The notes under the pieces were generated by a model. That model saw nothing but the letters and a program-made list of their open reading frames with translations. It was not told where the DNA came from and searched no databases. A stretch of 64,000 bases of DNA from positions 1 to 64,000 of the forward strand of contig NZ_JAPDDS010000001.1 in the NCBI RefSeq assembly GCF_025950085.1. Direction: 5' to 3'. Positions 49,782-59,595 of this stretch are shown one piece after another; positions within the stretch are counted from its first letter, which is position 1; every line of letters begins with the position of its first letter. A program made the translations under genes and the position numbers. Source of the DNA: Luteolibacter flavescens (GTDB taxonomy: Bacteria > Verrucomicrobiota > Verrucomicrobiia > Verrucomicrobiales > Akkermansiaceae).

Positions 49782-51842
49782 TCACTGCAGACGGCGCCCA
49801 TAGACGTGGATGGCGGAAAGGTGGAAAACCTCCTTGCGGTCGTCATCGCGCTCGATCTTCACCCATCCGACACGCGGGGCCTTTCCTGTCAGGTCGATGC
49901 GCCACGGGCCTCCCGGCTTTTCGGTGCGGAAGACCTCCTGCCAGCCCTGGCCGTCTTCGGAAACGGACACTTTCAGCGGCACGATGCGGCTCGCGTTGTA
50001 GCCCGTGGAGGTGTCGGTGAAGGCGATGCCGGAGAGTTCGCCGAGCTTGGCAAAGCGGACCACCACATGGGGATTCACCTCCGAGTCGGTGTGGAGGCGA
50101 CCGCCCTTTGCTTCCAGCACCGCGGCATGGCTTTCGGGGGCGTCCCAATTCGAGGTGGTCGAGAGCCGGATCAGCCCGCCTGCCGAGAGCAGTTCCCCGG
50201 GGAAGGGCTCCATTGGCGGGAGCTTCGGTCCGTCGTCCGTCGCCACCGCCCGCGCGAGTGCCTGGAAGGCCTCGACATTGTCGGTGGCTGCCGCCGCGAG
50301 GATCGCGGGGCGCAGTGCCTTGCGCGTCGAGTCGCCCGCGCTGCCGCCCGTGGAAAGGCCGCGCCCGAGGGCTTCATACCACGCGGTGTCGCCGCCCTTT
50401 CCGAAGCGCTCACTGCCCCACGCCACGACCGGGGCGAGCCAGTCGGACTTGGATTGCAGCGAGACCACCTGCTCGAAGAATTCCAGCTCCGCAGCGGGCT
50501 TGCCCAGCATCTTCGCCTGCTCGCCGAGCGCCTTTGGCAGGTCCCACATCACCGGCCCCTTGTGACTGGCGATGGCATTGTGGAAGGACAGCAGGAAGGG
50601 AATGCGCTCGTCCTCCGGCACGACTCCGATCATCGCGACCTCGATGTCCTTCACCACGTCCCACGCGGCCTCGGGATAGGTGGCGAGGGCGGCCAGTGCA
50701 TCGTCGTGGACCTTCTTCCACGCGAGAGGCTCCGGCTTTCGTGAATCCCGCAGCCAAGCGACGTACTCGGACCACAGCGGGCGGTCGAGCGGCTGGGCCT
50801 TCAGCGCGAGCAGGTAAGCCTTCTCCGCAAGGTCCGGATTTCCCCCGCGCAGGGCACGCGCCTGCCAGAGGTGCAGCGAACTACGATCCGTGGCGTACTT
50901 CTCGCCGAGCACCTTTTCCTGCAGCACGAGCTGAGTCCACGTCCTGCCCCAGAGCGAGGTGTGGAGGCCGCGCTCCCAGGAGAGCGAGTAGGCGGGCGTC
51001 CACTCGCCCGGGGCCGTGCGCACCGCGTAGGCGCAGTGGCCGGGCTCGCCCATGGTGATTGCCGGGATGCCATTCGCTCGTGCGGCGGTGGCACCGTAGT
51101 GGGACAGCGAGCCGCAGACGCCGCCGACCTCGCGCACGCGCTCGGCGTGGATCATCTTCTCGAATGGCGCGTAGTATCTGCTGCCGTGGATCGAGTCGCC
51201 GAAAACATTCTCCAGCCGGTAGGGAGCCTGCCAGCACGCATCGGTGTAGTCCTTCACCGGCAGCTTCACGTGATCGCGCAGCCAGAGCATCGACTCCTCG
51301 CCCCAGCCGCCGTCGCCCGCCCAGCCTCCATTGCCCCCTGCGGAAACGACGAAGCGTTTTTCCCAGGTCGCGAGGGTGTCGAAGACCGGGTGGAGCTTGC
51401 CCGCCTTCCGCGAGTCGCGGAAGTAGCGGTAGCGCTCGTCGGCCTGATCCTCCGGCCAATCCTTCGCCGCATACATCAGGGCCACGGCGGCGGCGGTGGT
51501 GAGCTCGTGGCGGTCGGCCATGCCGGAGCGGTCCTGTTTCCACAGCGCCTCGGCGATGCGCATCATCTTCGCCGGATCTTCGGGGAGCGGGCCGGAGAAC
51601 ATCAGCTCGTCCAGCAGCGTGCCCTGCATCTCGCGGAAGAAGGTCGAGCGCGGGCCATTCGAAAGCGCCTTCCATTCCCTCGGCCCCAGCACGCGCTCAA
51701 GCTCGGCCATGGCCCACTGGCGTCGCACCACGGTATCCGTGGCATCCACCTTCAGTGCCGCCTCGGTCCGGGGGAGGGATATTTCAGCGATGCCGGTGCC
51801 CGTGAGAGCGAACAGCAGCAGCGGGGCAGAACAGAGCTTCAT
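49782..51842 (-). CDS. Secreted transglutaminase-like protein with C-terminal discoidin-type domain
   Basis: The product has 686 residues from ATG at 51842, starting with a signal peptide (KLCSAPLLLFALTGTGIAE). The papain-like transglutaminase core is visible at GGVCGSLSHYGATAARANG (Cys near 241) and GEPGHCAYAV (His near 267). The last 130 residues resemble an F5/8 type C (discoidin) beta-sandwich: VVVRFAKLGELSGIAFTDTS, then VSVSEDGQGWQEVF. It probably binds and acts on extracellular or periplasmic polymer. The pair with the following thioredoxin-fold gene looks like a small operon. Confidence 0.75.
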   Translation of the reverse strand: MKLCSAPLLLFALTGTGIAEISLPRTEAALKVDATDTVVRRQWAMAELERVLGPREWKALSNGPRSTFFREMQGTLLDELMFSGPLPEDPAKMMRIAEALWKQDRSGMADRHELTTAAAVALMYAAKDWPEDQADERYRYFRDSRKAGKLHPVFDTLATWEKRFVVSAGGNGGWAGDGGWGEESMLWLRDHVKLPVKDYTDACWQAPYRLENVFGDSIHGSRYYAPFEKMIHAERVREVGGVCGSLSHYGATAARANGIPAITMGEPGHCAYAVRTAPGEWTPAYSLSWERGLHTSLWGRTWTQLVLQEKVLGEKYATDRSSLHLWQARALRGGNPDLAEKAYLLALKAQPLDRPLWSEYVAWLRDSRKPEPLAWKKVHDDALAALATYPEAAWDVVKDIEVAMIGVVPEDERIPFLLSFHNAIASHKGPVMWDLPKALGEQAKMLGKPAAELEFFEQVVSLQSKSDWLAPVVAWGSERFGKGGDTAWYEALGRGLSTGGSAGDSTRKALRPAILAAAATDNVEAFQALARAVATDDGPKLPPMEPFPGELLSAGGLIRLSTTSNWDAPESHAAVLEAKGGRLHTDSEVNPHVVVRFAKLGELSGIAFTDTSTGYNASRIVPLKVSVSEDGQGWQEVFRTEKPGGPWRIDLTGKAPRVGWVKIERDDDRKEVFHLSAIHVYGRRLQ

Positions 51843-51950
51843 GGCGAGAAAACGCCACAAAAGCGGTTTTTGTTTCGAATTTAATGCAAAAAAGGACGCG
51901 TTTAATGATCGCTGGCCCATAAGTGGGCTCATGAATAAAGCAATGAGGCT

Positions 51951-51993
51951 TGTCGATGTGTCGTCGACATTTGTGCGGACGGAACGTCCGCAC
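51951..51993. repeat. Palindromic extragenic element copy 2
   Basis: TGTCGA (51951-51956) pairs with TCGACA (51964-51969), and GTGCGGACG (51973-51981) pairs perfectly with CGTCCGCAC (51985-51993) around GAA. The order GTCGACA then GCGGACGG matches the element at 41834-41900. It lies between the starts of the transglutaminase-like gene and the end of the GH57 gene, in a 177-base gap. Confidence 0.55.
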
Positions 51994-52019
51994 TCCTCAA
52001 AATCCTCGCAGTCGCAGCG

Positions 52020-53468
52020 TCAGAAGTCGTGCTCCAGCACCTCGATCGCGCGGCGGCACAGCTCGCGGCCGTAGTCGGTCCACTGGCCCTCGCCCCAGTA
52101 GCGGTAGCAGCTCGTCTGGCTGCACAGCAGGTGGTAGAGCGCGTTCTTGTAGCGCGGGTCGGTGGGCGGCACGCCGGCCTTCGTGATCTTCTCGGCGAAA
52201 AGCGCGGATGCCTCCTCCATGGGGCCGAGCACGTGGTCGTAGCCCTTCACCCATGAGATGTCACTCGTCCAGCTCCCGCCGTCCATGTGGAAAGGCTGAG
52301 CGTGCTGCTTGCAGTCCTCGATGACCTCCGCGAGCTTCTCCGGTCCGCCGCCATCGGGCATGCGTTCCCAGATCTTTTGCTGCATCGACGGCTGGATGGC
52401 GGTGAAGTCCGCCTCGCCGATGCCCAGCGTCTCGAGGTATTCCAGATACTCGGTCACGTTCACCGCAGGGGTCTCGCTGTCGGTGGCCTCGGCCATCGCT
52501 TCGAGGAATTTCGGGGGGAACTCGTTCATCATCACGCCGCCGTTTTCCCCGTCGGCGATCTGCGTGACCAAGCGGGGCACCGTTTTGCCCTTCAGCTCGG
52601 TATTGGGAAGGCTCTTCGCCTCGTAGTAGGGCTGCATCTGCGCGACCAGCTTCGTGTCGCTGCCCTGTGTCTTGATGATGGCGATGATGCTGACTTCCTC
52701 GCCGGAGGAATTCCGCGCGACGAGGCGGTGGGGCAGGTGAGGGGCACCGAGGCCGTGGCCGGTGCCGCATTCTTCCACTGTGTGCTCTTGCACGAGCACC
52801 CAGCGGTAGCCGCACTCCTTTAGCGTCTTGACGAACTCGTAGCAGACGTCCGGGTGATTCGGCAGCGCCATCTCGGACGGCGAGAAGCCCCGCACGCGGT
52901 TCAGCGCCTCATGGCCGAAGAGCGCGGCGAAGTGATTCTGCCAGGCCTTCACATGCAGGCGGAAATCCTGCACCGGCGTGGACGGTGCGACAGCGTGACC
53001 CCAAGGCGCGCCCAGCCACTCCACGCAACGCGAGTAGGCGGGGTCGGTGGTAAGGGCACGCAGGGCATCGATCACGTGCGTCGCCCCCATCGAGGCGAGC
53101 CCGTCGAAAAGACAGCCGGAATACTCCAGCATCACGCGCGGCTTCTTCCCCTGCGCCACGAGCTGCGGGACGAATTCCCCGATGCGCTTGTAGCACCACT
53201 CGAAGACCGGGGCGTTGTGATTGTCGCCGATGCCCTGGTTCTCCATCATGCTCTGGAGATTCCCGATCACGGCGGCGGTCCTGAGATCGCCGCCGCCTGC
53301 CGGGATCAGCGGCTGGTGCATGTGGAGCGCGATCGCGAAGGTGGCGCGCGCCTTGCCGAAGTCGATGTCGCTGTTTGGCAGGGCGACCGGGCCGGTGTGG
53401 GCCATGGTGGCTGCGACGGCCTCTTCATCACCGCAAATCGGTGGGATCTGGCTCTCCAAGGTGGGCAT
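52020..53468 (-). CDS. Glycoside hydrolase family 57 protein
   Basis: The product has 482 residues. GH57 motif 1 ALHMHQPLIP lies at about residues 47-56, the nucleophile-bearing region appears as RGFSPSEMALPNHPDV, and an acidic motif IADGENGG follows. No signal peptide is seen, so it acts in the cytoplasm, probably on glycogen or maltodextrins: alpha-amylase, branching enzyme or glucanotransferase. It lies in the same direction as glgA (166-base gap) within the glycogen block. Confidence 0.82.
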   Translation of the reverse strand: MPTLESQIPPICGDEEAVAATMAHTGPVALPNSDIDFGKARATFAIALHMHQPLIPAGGGDLRTAAVIGNLQSMMENQGIGDNHNAPVFEWCYKRIGEFVPQLVAQGKKPRVMLEYSGCLFDGLASMGATHVIDALRALTTDPAYSRCVEWLGAPWGHAVAPSTPVQDFRLHVKAWQNHFAALFGHEALNRVRGFSPSEMALPNHPDVCYEFVKTLKECGYRWVLVQEHTVEECGTGHGLGAPHLPHRLVARNSSGEEVSIIAIIKTQGSDTKLVAQMQPYYEAKSLPNTELKGKTVPRLVTQIADGENGGVMMNEFPPKFLEAMAEATDSETPAVNVTEYLEYLETLGIGEADFTAIQPSMQQKIWERMPDGGGPEKLAEVIEDCKQHAQPFHMDGGSWTSDISWVKGYDHVLGPMEEASALFAEKITKAGVPPTDPRYKNALYHLLCSQTSCYRYWGEGQWTDYGRELCRRAIEVLEHDF

Positions 53469-53634
53469 GGGAATGAGAGGGGTTGAAAGGTCGGTATCCT
53501 AACCGAATCGGCGGTGAGGGAAATCGGTTTCCTTGTTCTCGCGAGAGATCATCGACGGGCCGCCATCCGGGCACGACGGTGCTTCGTCATAGGACGTGCC
53601 TCCGACTCGTGAGATGGGTGCCCGGTCGATTGGA

Positions 53635-55248
53635 TCAGGCCGCGGGGCGCGAGCGTGTGGCCAGCGCGGCCTTCGGCAGCACCGGCTTCGCGGCAGGGCG
53701 CGGCTCGGGCTCGGCGATGACTTCGTCGAGCGTCGGTGCGACCACCGGCCGGTCGAGCAGGCGCTCGTAAAGTTCCACGTAGCCTGCAGTGAAGCGGGCG
53801 GGGTCGAATTCACTGCGGCTCTGGCGCATGATGCGGGTGATCTCGCGCTCGCGGATTTCCTTCGGCTGGAGGTGGAACCACATCGCCTCGTCGATCGCCC
53901 AGCGGAAACCCGCAGCATTCGGGTCCTCGAAGGAGAAGCCATTGCCCAGCGAATTCTCGGAATCCAGCCGGCGCACCGTATCGCGCAGTCCGCCGGTGGC
54001 GTGGACGATCGGCAGGCAGCCGTAGAGCGGAGCGATCATCTGCGGCAGTCCGCAGGGCTCGAAGAGCGAAGGCATCAGCATGTAGTCCGACCCGGCGAAG
54101 GCCAGGCGGGCCAGACGCTCGTCGAAGTCGCGGATGGCGACGCGGCGGTGCAGGTGGTGGTAGTTGTTGATGTGATGCAGCAGATGCTGGTGCGGTCCAT
54201 CGGCCACCACCACGATCTGGAGCTTGCGGTCCCAGTAGTCGGAGACGGTGCGCTGGAGGATGTCGCAGAGGAGCTGCGGGCCCTTCTGGATGGGATCCAA
54301 GCGGGAGGGCCAGAAGAAGATCGCGGCATCCGGATCTTCCTCGAGTCCGAGCTCGCGCTGCAGGGCCAGCTTGTTCGCGGCCTTGCCCTGCACGTGGTCG
54401 TGATCGCTGTAGGTCACCTCCAGCGAGGGGTCCGACTCGGGATCATAGGAGGGGTCCGGCGAATTCAGCACGCCGGACGCGCGGCCTGCGGCCATCTTCT
54501 GGCAGATCTCGCCACGCAGGAAGGCCCCGCCGTGGTGCTTGCCGTCCGCGAGTTCCTGGAGGAATCCGGGGCTCACCGTGGTGAGGTGGTCGGCGGCATA
54601 GACGCCCGTGCCCAGCATGTGGACAGGCACCGTGCTGCGGCACTGGTGATACTGGCCGGGCGGGCGGACGAAGTAGAGCTGGTTCCAGAAGTCGGCGGCA
54701 CCGATGCCCGCCGCCTCCATGGCCTCCAGCGTGATGTCGCGGCTGTGGATATTGTGCAGCGTGAAGAGGCACTTGATGCCACGGCGCTTCGCCATTGCCG
54801 GGATGAGTCCAGTCATCCAGTCATTGCAATGGATGATATCTGGTTGTACTTTCGGGATGATCTGTTGCATCACCTCCCTTTGAAACACGAGGGCGGTGTG
54901 GAGGCATTCGTGCGGATTGTCACTATAGACGCGTCCGAGATTGTGAAATGCATAGTCGTCCGCGAGGTGGATGCGCTGGTCGTGGGGGTGGACGGAGCTG
55001 TTGATGACCTCGTCTGGCAGGCGTCCGAGGTGGTCGCGCTGGAAGAGACGGCGGAAATTCGGCATCGCCACATGCACCTCGGCACCGAGGTCCACGAGGC
55101 CGGAAACGAGGGCCGCGGTGGCGTCCGCCAGACCGCCCGCTTTCGCGCGAATCAAGCCTGCACCGGGGCCCAGCGCCTGTGGCAGGTGGGTGATTTCCGG
55201 TGTGACGATGAGGATGCGCGGTGGCTTGGCAGGCGAGGGAGCGGACAT
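53635..55248 (-). CDS. glgA: Glycogen synthase, GT5
   Basis: The product has 537 residues from ATG at 55248. The ADP-glucose-binding KAGGLADATAALVSGL is at about residues 36-51, DIIHCNDWMTGLIPAM follows, and the C-terminal ASLFEPCGLPQMIAPLYG E-x7-E-type region and the GGLRDTV loop are intact. The N-terminal insertion (THLPQALGPGAGLIRAKAGG) is longer than in E. coli GlgA. The C-terminal 40 residues are Pro/Ala-rich. It elongates glycogen with ADP- or UDP-glucose. Confidence 0.9.
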   Translation of the reverse strand: MSAPSPAKPPRILIVTPEITHLPQALGPGAGLIRAKAGGLADATAALVSGLVDLGAEVHVAMPNFRRLFQRDHLGRLPDEVINSSVHPHDQRIHLADDYAFHNLGRVYSDNPHECLHTALVFQREVMQQIIPKVQPDIIHCNDWMTGLIPAMAKRRGIKCLFTLHNIHSRDITLEAMEAAGIGAADFWNQLYFVRPPGQYHQCRSTVPVHMLGTGVYAADHLTTVSPGFLQELADGKHHGGAFLRGEICQKMAAGRASGVLNSPDPSYDPESDPSLEVTYSDHDHVQGKAANKLALQRELGLEEDPDAAIFFWPSRLDPIQKGPQLLCDILQRTVSDYWDRKLQIVVVADGPHQHLLHHINNYHHLHRRVAIRDFDERLARLAFAGSDYMLMPSLFEPCGLPQMIAPLYGCLPIVHATGGLRDTVRRLDSENSLGNGFSFEDPNAAGFRWAIDEAMWFHLQPKEIREREITRIMRQSRSEFDPARFTAGYVELYERLLDRPVVAPTLDEVIAEPEPRPAAKPVLPKAALATRSRPAA

Positions 55249-55505
55249 GGGCAGAGCGACGGAAGGGAAATGAGAGGCGAGTGGAGAAGACTGGAACAGG
55301 AGCAGGAAAGTAACGCGGACCTCCGGGTCACATGCCAACCGGAGCGGGTGGCGATATTGTGAATAACACGACCCAGCAGACAGCGTGCCGACCTGCCGCG
55401 CGCCCCGCGTAAAACCCCGTAGGCGAGCCACAAGATAGATCAACCAACGATTCATGTTTTTATGATCGGCGATCGGCGTACGCGATCCGCCTATGCCATC
55501 AATCA

Positions 55506-55542
55506 TGCGTCACGGGAGATCGCTCATTCTTGCGTCACGGGA
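55506..55542. promoter_or_regulatory. Direct repeat of TGCGTCACGGGA
   Basis: The 12-base sequence occurs at 55506-55517 and again at 55531-55542, 25 bases apart from start to start, in the 387-base gap between divergent glgA and the GT4 gene. The wider gap also has a GATCGGCG...CGCGATCC dyad (about 55464-55490). This layout fits a regulator binding two sites to control both glycogen genes. The regulator is unknown. Confidence 0.4.
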
Positions 55543-55635
55543 AAGGGCTCGACTTTGGCCCGGCCAATGCTCACGACGTTGGCGGCTCGCAATTGACCCG
55601 GGGGATGCATGGCATCTGCCGGCATCGTTCCCTCC

Positions 55636-56979
55636 ATGAATCGGATTCGTGTTCTCAAACTGGGCTGGGAGTTTCCCCCCTTGATCAATGGCGGCCTCGG
55701 GGTTGCCTGCCTCGGACTTTCCCAGGCGCTCTCCAAACACGTCGATCTCCAGGTGATCGTGCCGCGCTCCGCGCCTGAGGCGGACTTCGAGGACTTCAAG
55801 CTCACCGGGCTGAACAACCTAAAGACCGAGGACCTCCAGCCCGTGGAGGGGAAGTATCACTACGAGAGCTTCGCGGAGATCCAGCGCGTGCCCATCCACC
55901 TCGACCCGTATGCTTCGGATGAGGCGGGCACCACGGAGATCGTGCGGCAGCCGGGCGGGGAGATCGCGTTTTCCCGCACGACACGCAGCCAGCTCGAGCA
56001 ATTCAAGACGGGCGAGCTCTACGGCGACGACCTCGGCACGAAGGTGATCGAGTTTTCCAAAGTGGCTGCGAAGATGGCCATGCTGCTGGACTTCGACGTG
56101 GTCCACGCGCACGACTGGATGACCTTTCTGGCGGGGGTGGAGGTGAAGAAGGCCACGGGCAAGCCGCTGGTGATCCACGTCCACGCCTCGCAGTACGACC
56201 GCGCCGGGGCGGCGGCCCGCGGCTGGATCTACGATCTGGAGAAATACGGGATGGAGGAGGCCGACGCCATCATCCCGGTGAGCCGCTACACGGGGAAGAT
56301 CTGCGCCGCCCACTACAACATCGACCCCGCGAAGATCCACCCGGTCCACAACGGGGCCGAGGCGGTGGATGCCTTCAGGACCAAGAAGCCCTTCCCGGAG
56401 AAGCTGGTCCTTTTCCTCGGTCGCCTGACCGCGCAGAAGGGGCCGGAGTTCTTCCTGGAGATCGCCACGCGGGTGCTGAAGAAGACGCGCAATGTCCGCT
56501 TCGTGATGGCCGGGACCGGCGAGCGCCTGAAGCCGCTGGCGGAGAGCACCGCCTTCCGCGGGCTCGGCGGGTATCTCCACTTCACGGGCTTCTTGAACAA
56601 GGAGAAGGTGAACGAGCTGCTCTCGATGACGGACATTTATTGCATGCCGTCCGTCTCGGAGCCCTTCGGCCTGTCCGCGCTGGAGGCCGCGCAATTCGGC
56701 ATCCCGGCGGTGATCTCGAAGCAATCCGGCGTGGCCGAGGTGCTGAAGGGCGCGCTGAAGGCCGACTACTGGGACGTGGACCTGATGGCCCAGCACATCA
56801 TCGACCTGCTGGAGGACGACGCGCTCCGCGAGCGGGTGGTGAAGCAGGCCGAGGAAGACATGGCCGCGGCCACTTGGGACGCCGCCGCCGAGAAGGTGGT
56901 GGAGATTTACGAGGAGCTGATTTCCCGGCCATCGAAGCCACGCGGGCCTGCCGATCCGCTGGGTCTTTTCCGCGACTGA
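55636..56979 (+). CDS. Glycogen synthase-like glycosyltransferase, GT4
   Basis: The product has 447 residues from ATG at 55636. It starts with VLKLGWEFPPLINGGLG, has VVHAHDWMTFLAGVEV and the sugar-nucleotide-binding region SVSEPFGLSALEAAQFG with the E-x7-E pair, followed by QSGVAEVLKG. The fold is GT-B. The type resembles archaeal/bacterial glycogen synthases and maltose-1-phosphate synthases (GlgM). It is followed at 28 bases by GH57, so the pair may make and trim alpha-glucan. Confidence 0.85.
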   Translation: MNRIRVLKLGWEFPPLINGGLGVACLGLSQALSKHVDLQVIVPRSAPEADFEDFKLTGLNNLKTEDLQPVEGKYHYESFAEIQRVPIHLDPYASDEAGTTEIVRQPGGEIAFSRTTRSQLEQFKTGELYGDDLGTKVIEFSKVAAKMAMLLDFDVVHAHDWMTFLAGVEVKKATGKPLVIHVHASQYDRAGAAARGWIYDLEKYGMEEADAIIPVSRYTGKICAAHYNIDPAKIHPVHNGAEAVDAFRTKKPFPEKLVLFLGRLTAQKGPEFFLEIATRVLKKTRNVRFVMAGTGERLKPLAESTAFRGLGGYLHFTGFLNKEKVNELLSMTDIYCMPSVSEPFGLSALEAAQFGIPAVISKQSGVAEVLKGALKADYWDVDLMAQHIIDLLEDDALRERVVKQAEEDMAAATWDAAAEKVVEIYEELISRPSKPRGPADPLGLFRD

Positions 56980-57007
56980 CGGCGAGCGGTCTTATCCCCC
57001 CTGAGCC

Positions 57008-58225
57008 ATGCCTCACACCTGCCTCTACTTCCAGGTGCATCAGCCGAACCGGCTGATACCGTATGACTTCTTCCAGATCGGCCAGCACGCCTTCTACGAG
57101 GATGACGGGCTGAATGCCGAGGTGCTGTCAAAGGTGGCGGAAAAGAGCTACCTGCCGGCAAACGCGCTTTTCAAGAAGGTCATCGAGCAGACGCACGGCC
57201 GCTTCCGCATGGCGCTCTCCATCAGCGGGACGGTGATCGAGCAGATGCAGCACCACCGGCCGGACGTGCTGGCCTCCTTCCAGGACCTGGTGGCCACCGG
57301 AAGCGTGGAGCTGCTGGCGGAGACCTACTACCACTCGCTGGCGATCCTTCACTCGCGGAAGGAATTCGAGCGCCAGGTCGAGCGGCACCTGGAGATCCTC
57401 GAGTCCGTTTTCCGCGTCCGCCCGCGGGTCTTCCGGAATACCGAGCTGATCTACAACAACGCCATCGCCGCGCAGGCGGAGACGATGGGCTTTGACGGGA
57501 TCATGGCGGAGGGAGTGCCGTGGGTGCTGAATGGCCAGTCGCCGAACCAGGTCTTCCGCGCGCCGTATGTGACGCGGATGAAAACGCTGCTGCGGAATGC
57601 CTCGCTCTCGGATGACCTCGGCTTCCGCTTTTCCGACAAGACCTGGAACGAGTGGCCGCTCACGGCGGAGAAATTCGCGGGATGGGTGAAGGACGCGCCG
57701 GGCGACGTGGTGAATCTCTTCATGGACTACGAGACCATCGGGGAGCACCAGTGGAAGGACACCGGCGTCTTCGAGTTCTGGGAGCGGTTGCCGGAGGCGA
57801 TGCTGGCCGAGGGCGTGAGCTGGGTCACTCCGGGCGAGGTGGTGGATCTCTTCAGCGCGACCCGGGAGTATGACTGCCACTGGCCGACCTCATGGGCGGA
57901 TGCCGAGCGCGACCTGAGCGCGTGGACGGGGAATGTGATGCAGCAGGAGGCCATCGCGAAAATCCACCGGCTGGAGGAGGAAGTGCTGGCCGCCCGGGAC
58001 CCGGACCTCACTCACGTGTGGGCGAAGCTGCAGACTTCGGATCACTTCTACTGGATGGCGACGAAGGGCGGCACGGATGGCAGCATCCACCAGTATTTCT
58101 CGCCCTACAGCACGCCGTACGACGCCTACATCTACTTCATGAATGCCCTCGGGGACCTGCAGGTGAGACTGCGGCGCATCCGGGAAGAGCGCGAGGCAGG
58201 CGGGGCGAGATCCGGCGAGCTCTAG
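57008..58225 (+). CDS. Glycoside hydrolase family 57, alpha-amylase-type
   Basis: The product has 405 residues. Motif 1 YFQVHQPNRLIP is at residues 7-18, the nucleophile region is VFRNTELIYNN near 143, and the acid/base region is NLFMDYETIGEHQW near 240. These match short GH57 alpha-amylases. No signal peptide, so cytoplasmic. It is co-directional with and 28 bases after the GT4 gene, a combination known from archaea and several bacterial phyla in glycogen turnover. Confidence 0.9.
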   Translation: MPHTCLYFQVHQPNRLIPYDFFQIGQHAFYEDDGLNAEVLSKVAEKSYLPANALFKKVIEQTHGRFRMALSISGTVIEQMQHHRPDVLASFQDLVATGSVELLAETYYHSLAILHSRKEFERQVERHLEILESVFRVRPRVFRNTELIYNNAIAAQAETMGFDGIMAEGVPWVLNGQSPNQVFRAPYVTRMKTLLRNASLSDDLGFRFSDKTWNEWPLTAEKFAGWVKDAPGDVVNLFMDYETIGEHQWKDTGVFEFWERLPEAMLAEGVSWVTPGEVVDLFSATREYDCHWPTSWADAERDLSAWTGNVMQQEAIAKIHRLEEEVLAARDPDLTHVWAKLQTSDHFYWMATKGGTDGSIHQYFSPYSTPYDAYIYFMNALGDLQVRLRRIREEREAGGARSGEL

Positions 58226-58821
58226 GGGACTGGGGCGCCCCCGTCATGAGGCGTTGGTTTGCAGGATGTTTCGGCTCCGGTGACATTCACCGGGCCTTGT
58301 GTGATGCATTTTGCGATGATTCCCCGCGTGGCAGAGTTCTTCACAAGATATTGGGAATGAATTCACAATGAAACCGGCGGGAAAAGGGCGGTCCATCGGG
58401 GGCAGGCGAGGGGAGGGGGGAATCTTGCAATGCCGACCCCGGCGCGCTAATCCATGAAGACGATCTACCGCTCTCGTTCCCTTGTTTTCCGGGGCATCAC
58501 CGGAGGAGTTCCAAGGACACAGACCGGTGGACCGGCTCGACGACTGATAGACCGGCTTACCGTCCCTCCCCCGGCGACAAGCCGCTGGATAAGAACCCGT
58601 CCGAACTGCTGAACCGCTGCCATATACCCCCTGATGATCGCGCTGTAAACCCGGGCGCACATCGTGGCGAGCAAGCAGTCGGACGGGAAGCGGCCCGAAG
58701 TTCGGTCCCGACACGCGAACATGCGTTCGCGAGTGGAGCGAGTTTATCGGAAGTTAGTGCGTAGTAGCGAAAATGATAATGCTTTTTGCAAGGGTGAGCG
58801 TGCAAAAGACACGACCGGGGG

Positions 58822-59049
58822 TTACCTGTTAGACAGGCTGGCGAGGCGGTCGGTTTTCTCGCTGCTGGCGACCTGCTTTGACGCATCGGCTTGGCCCGGA
58901 TTCGAGGTGGCCGACGTGTGCGTCATGCGCGGGGTGCCATCGCCCGGAGTGTCACTCTTGTCACCACTCCAAGGTCGCATGACCGCAAACATCAATGCGA
59001 TCACAGCAGCGGTCCGGAGGAGACAGGTAATGAATGAGGACGCAGTCAC
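58822..59049 (-). CDS. Candidate small membrane protein
   Basis: The frame has 75 codons from GTG at 59049, with a GGAG sequence ten bases upstream. The first 25 residues form one hydrophobic helix (SSFITCLLRTAAVIALMFAV) followed by a polar Ser/Thr/Asp-rich tail. No family is recognised. A longer version from ATG at 59184 is less likely because its N-terminal extension is Arg-rich and unstructured. It may be chance; support rests on the helix and RBS. Confidence 0.35.
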   Translation of the reverse strand: MTASSFITCLLRTAAVIALMFAVMRPWSGDKSDTPGDGTPRMTHTSATSNPGQADASKQVASSEKTDRLASLSNR

Positions 59050-59568
59050 AGCTACACTGCTCCAACACTTCCGGGAGGATTGCAAGGGACTTTCAGGTAT
59101 TCTCCCATCATTCGGCTGAGGGAAACTACGAAGGTACCGTACTTCGATGGATCGGGAACGCCATTTCCGCGTAGATCCACGCATCTGTTAGGCTGTTAAG
59201 CGCTGTTTTCCAGTCGGCTACGTAAATCGGGAGCGATGGATGAGAGCGACGAATGGACTGATGAGCGCTCTTCATCTTGGGATCGCCGGGTCGGTTTTCA
59301 GCGAGGAATTCCTGTCGTGTATGACACTGGACCCGGGCGGGATCTGTTAGGACATGCGTGATGACATGCAGGCGTCAGGAAAGATCTCCGTTTGCCTTGT
59401 CGCGATGTCGGTGAGATGGATAGCCGGGGCGGTCCGGCTGGGTGGTTCGATCGCGCATTGTTCCATACTCCCGCACGGAAGATCCCGTGGAAATCGTCCG
59501 ATGAAGGCGGGCGGGTGTGATGGCTCGGGCGGAATGAATTCCGCGTTCCCAGTGGGCATTCCCTGATG

Positions 59569-59595
59569 GAGCGCACCACACCGTAAGGTGCGCTC
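59569..59595. terminator. Hairpin after the PiuC-type gene
   Basis: The arms GAGCGCACC and GGTGCGCTC form a perfect 9-bp stem with a 9-base loop, 26 bases beyond the stop of the minus-strand dioxygenase gene. There is no T-run, so it may stabilise the 3' end of the message and is not a typical terminator. Confidence 0.4.

Noticed and set aside
58244-58714. 156-codon and similar frames in the 58-59.5 kb gap
   Set aside because: Arg/Ser/Pro-rich composition, no ribosome site, no motif; treated as chance frames.
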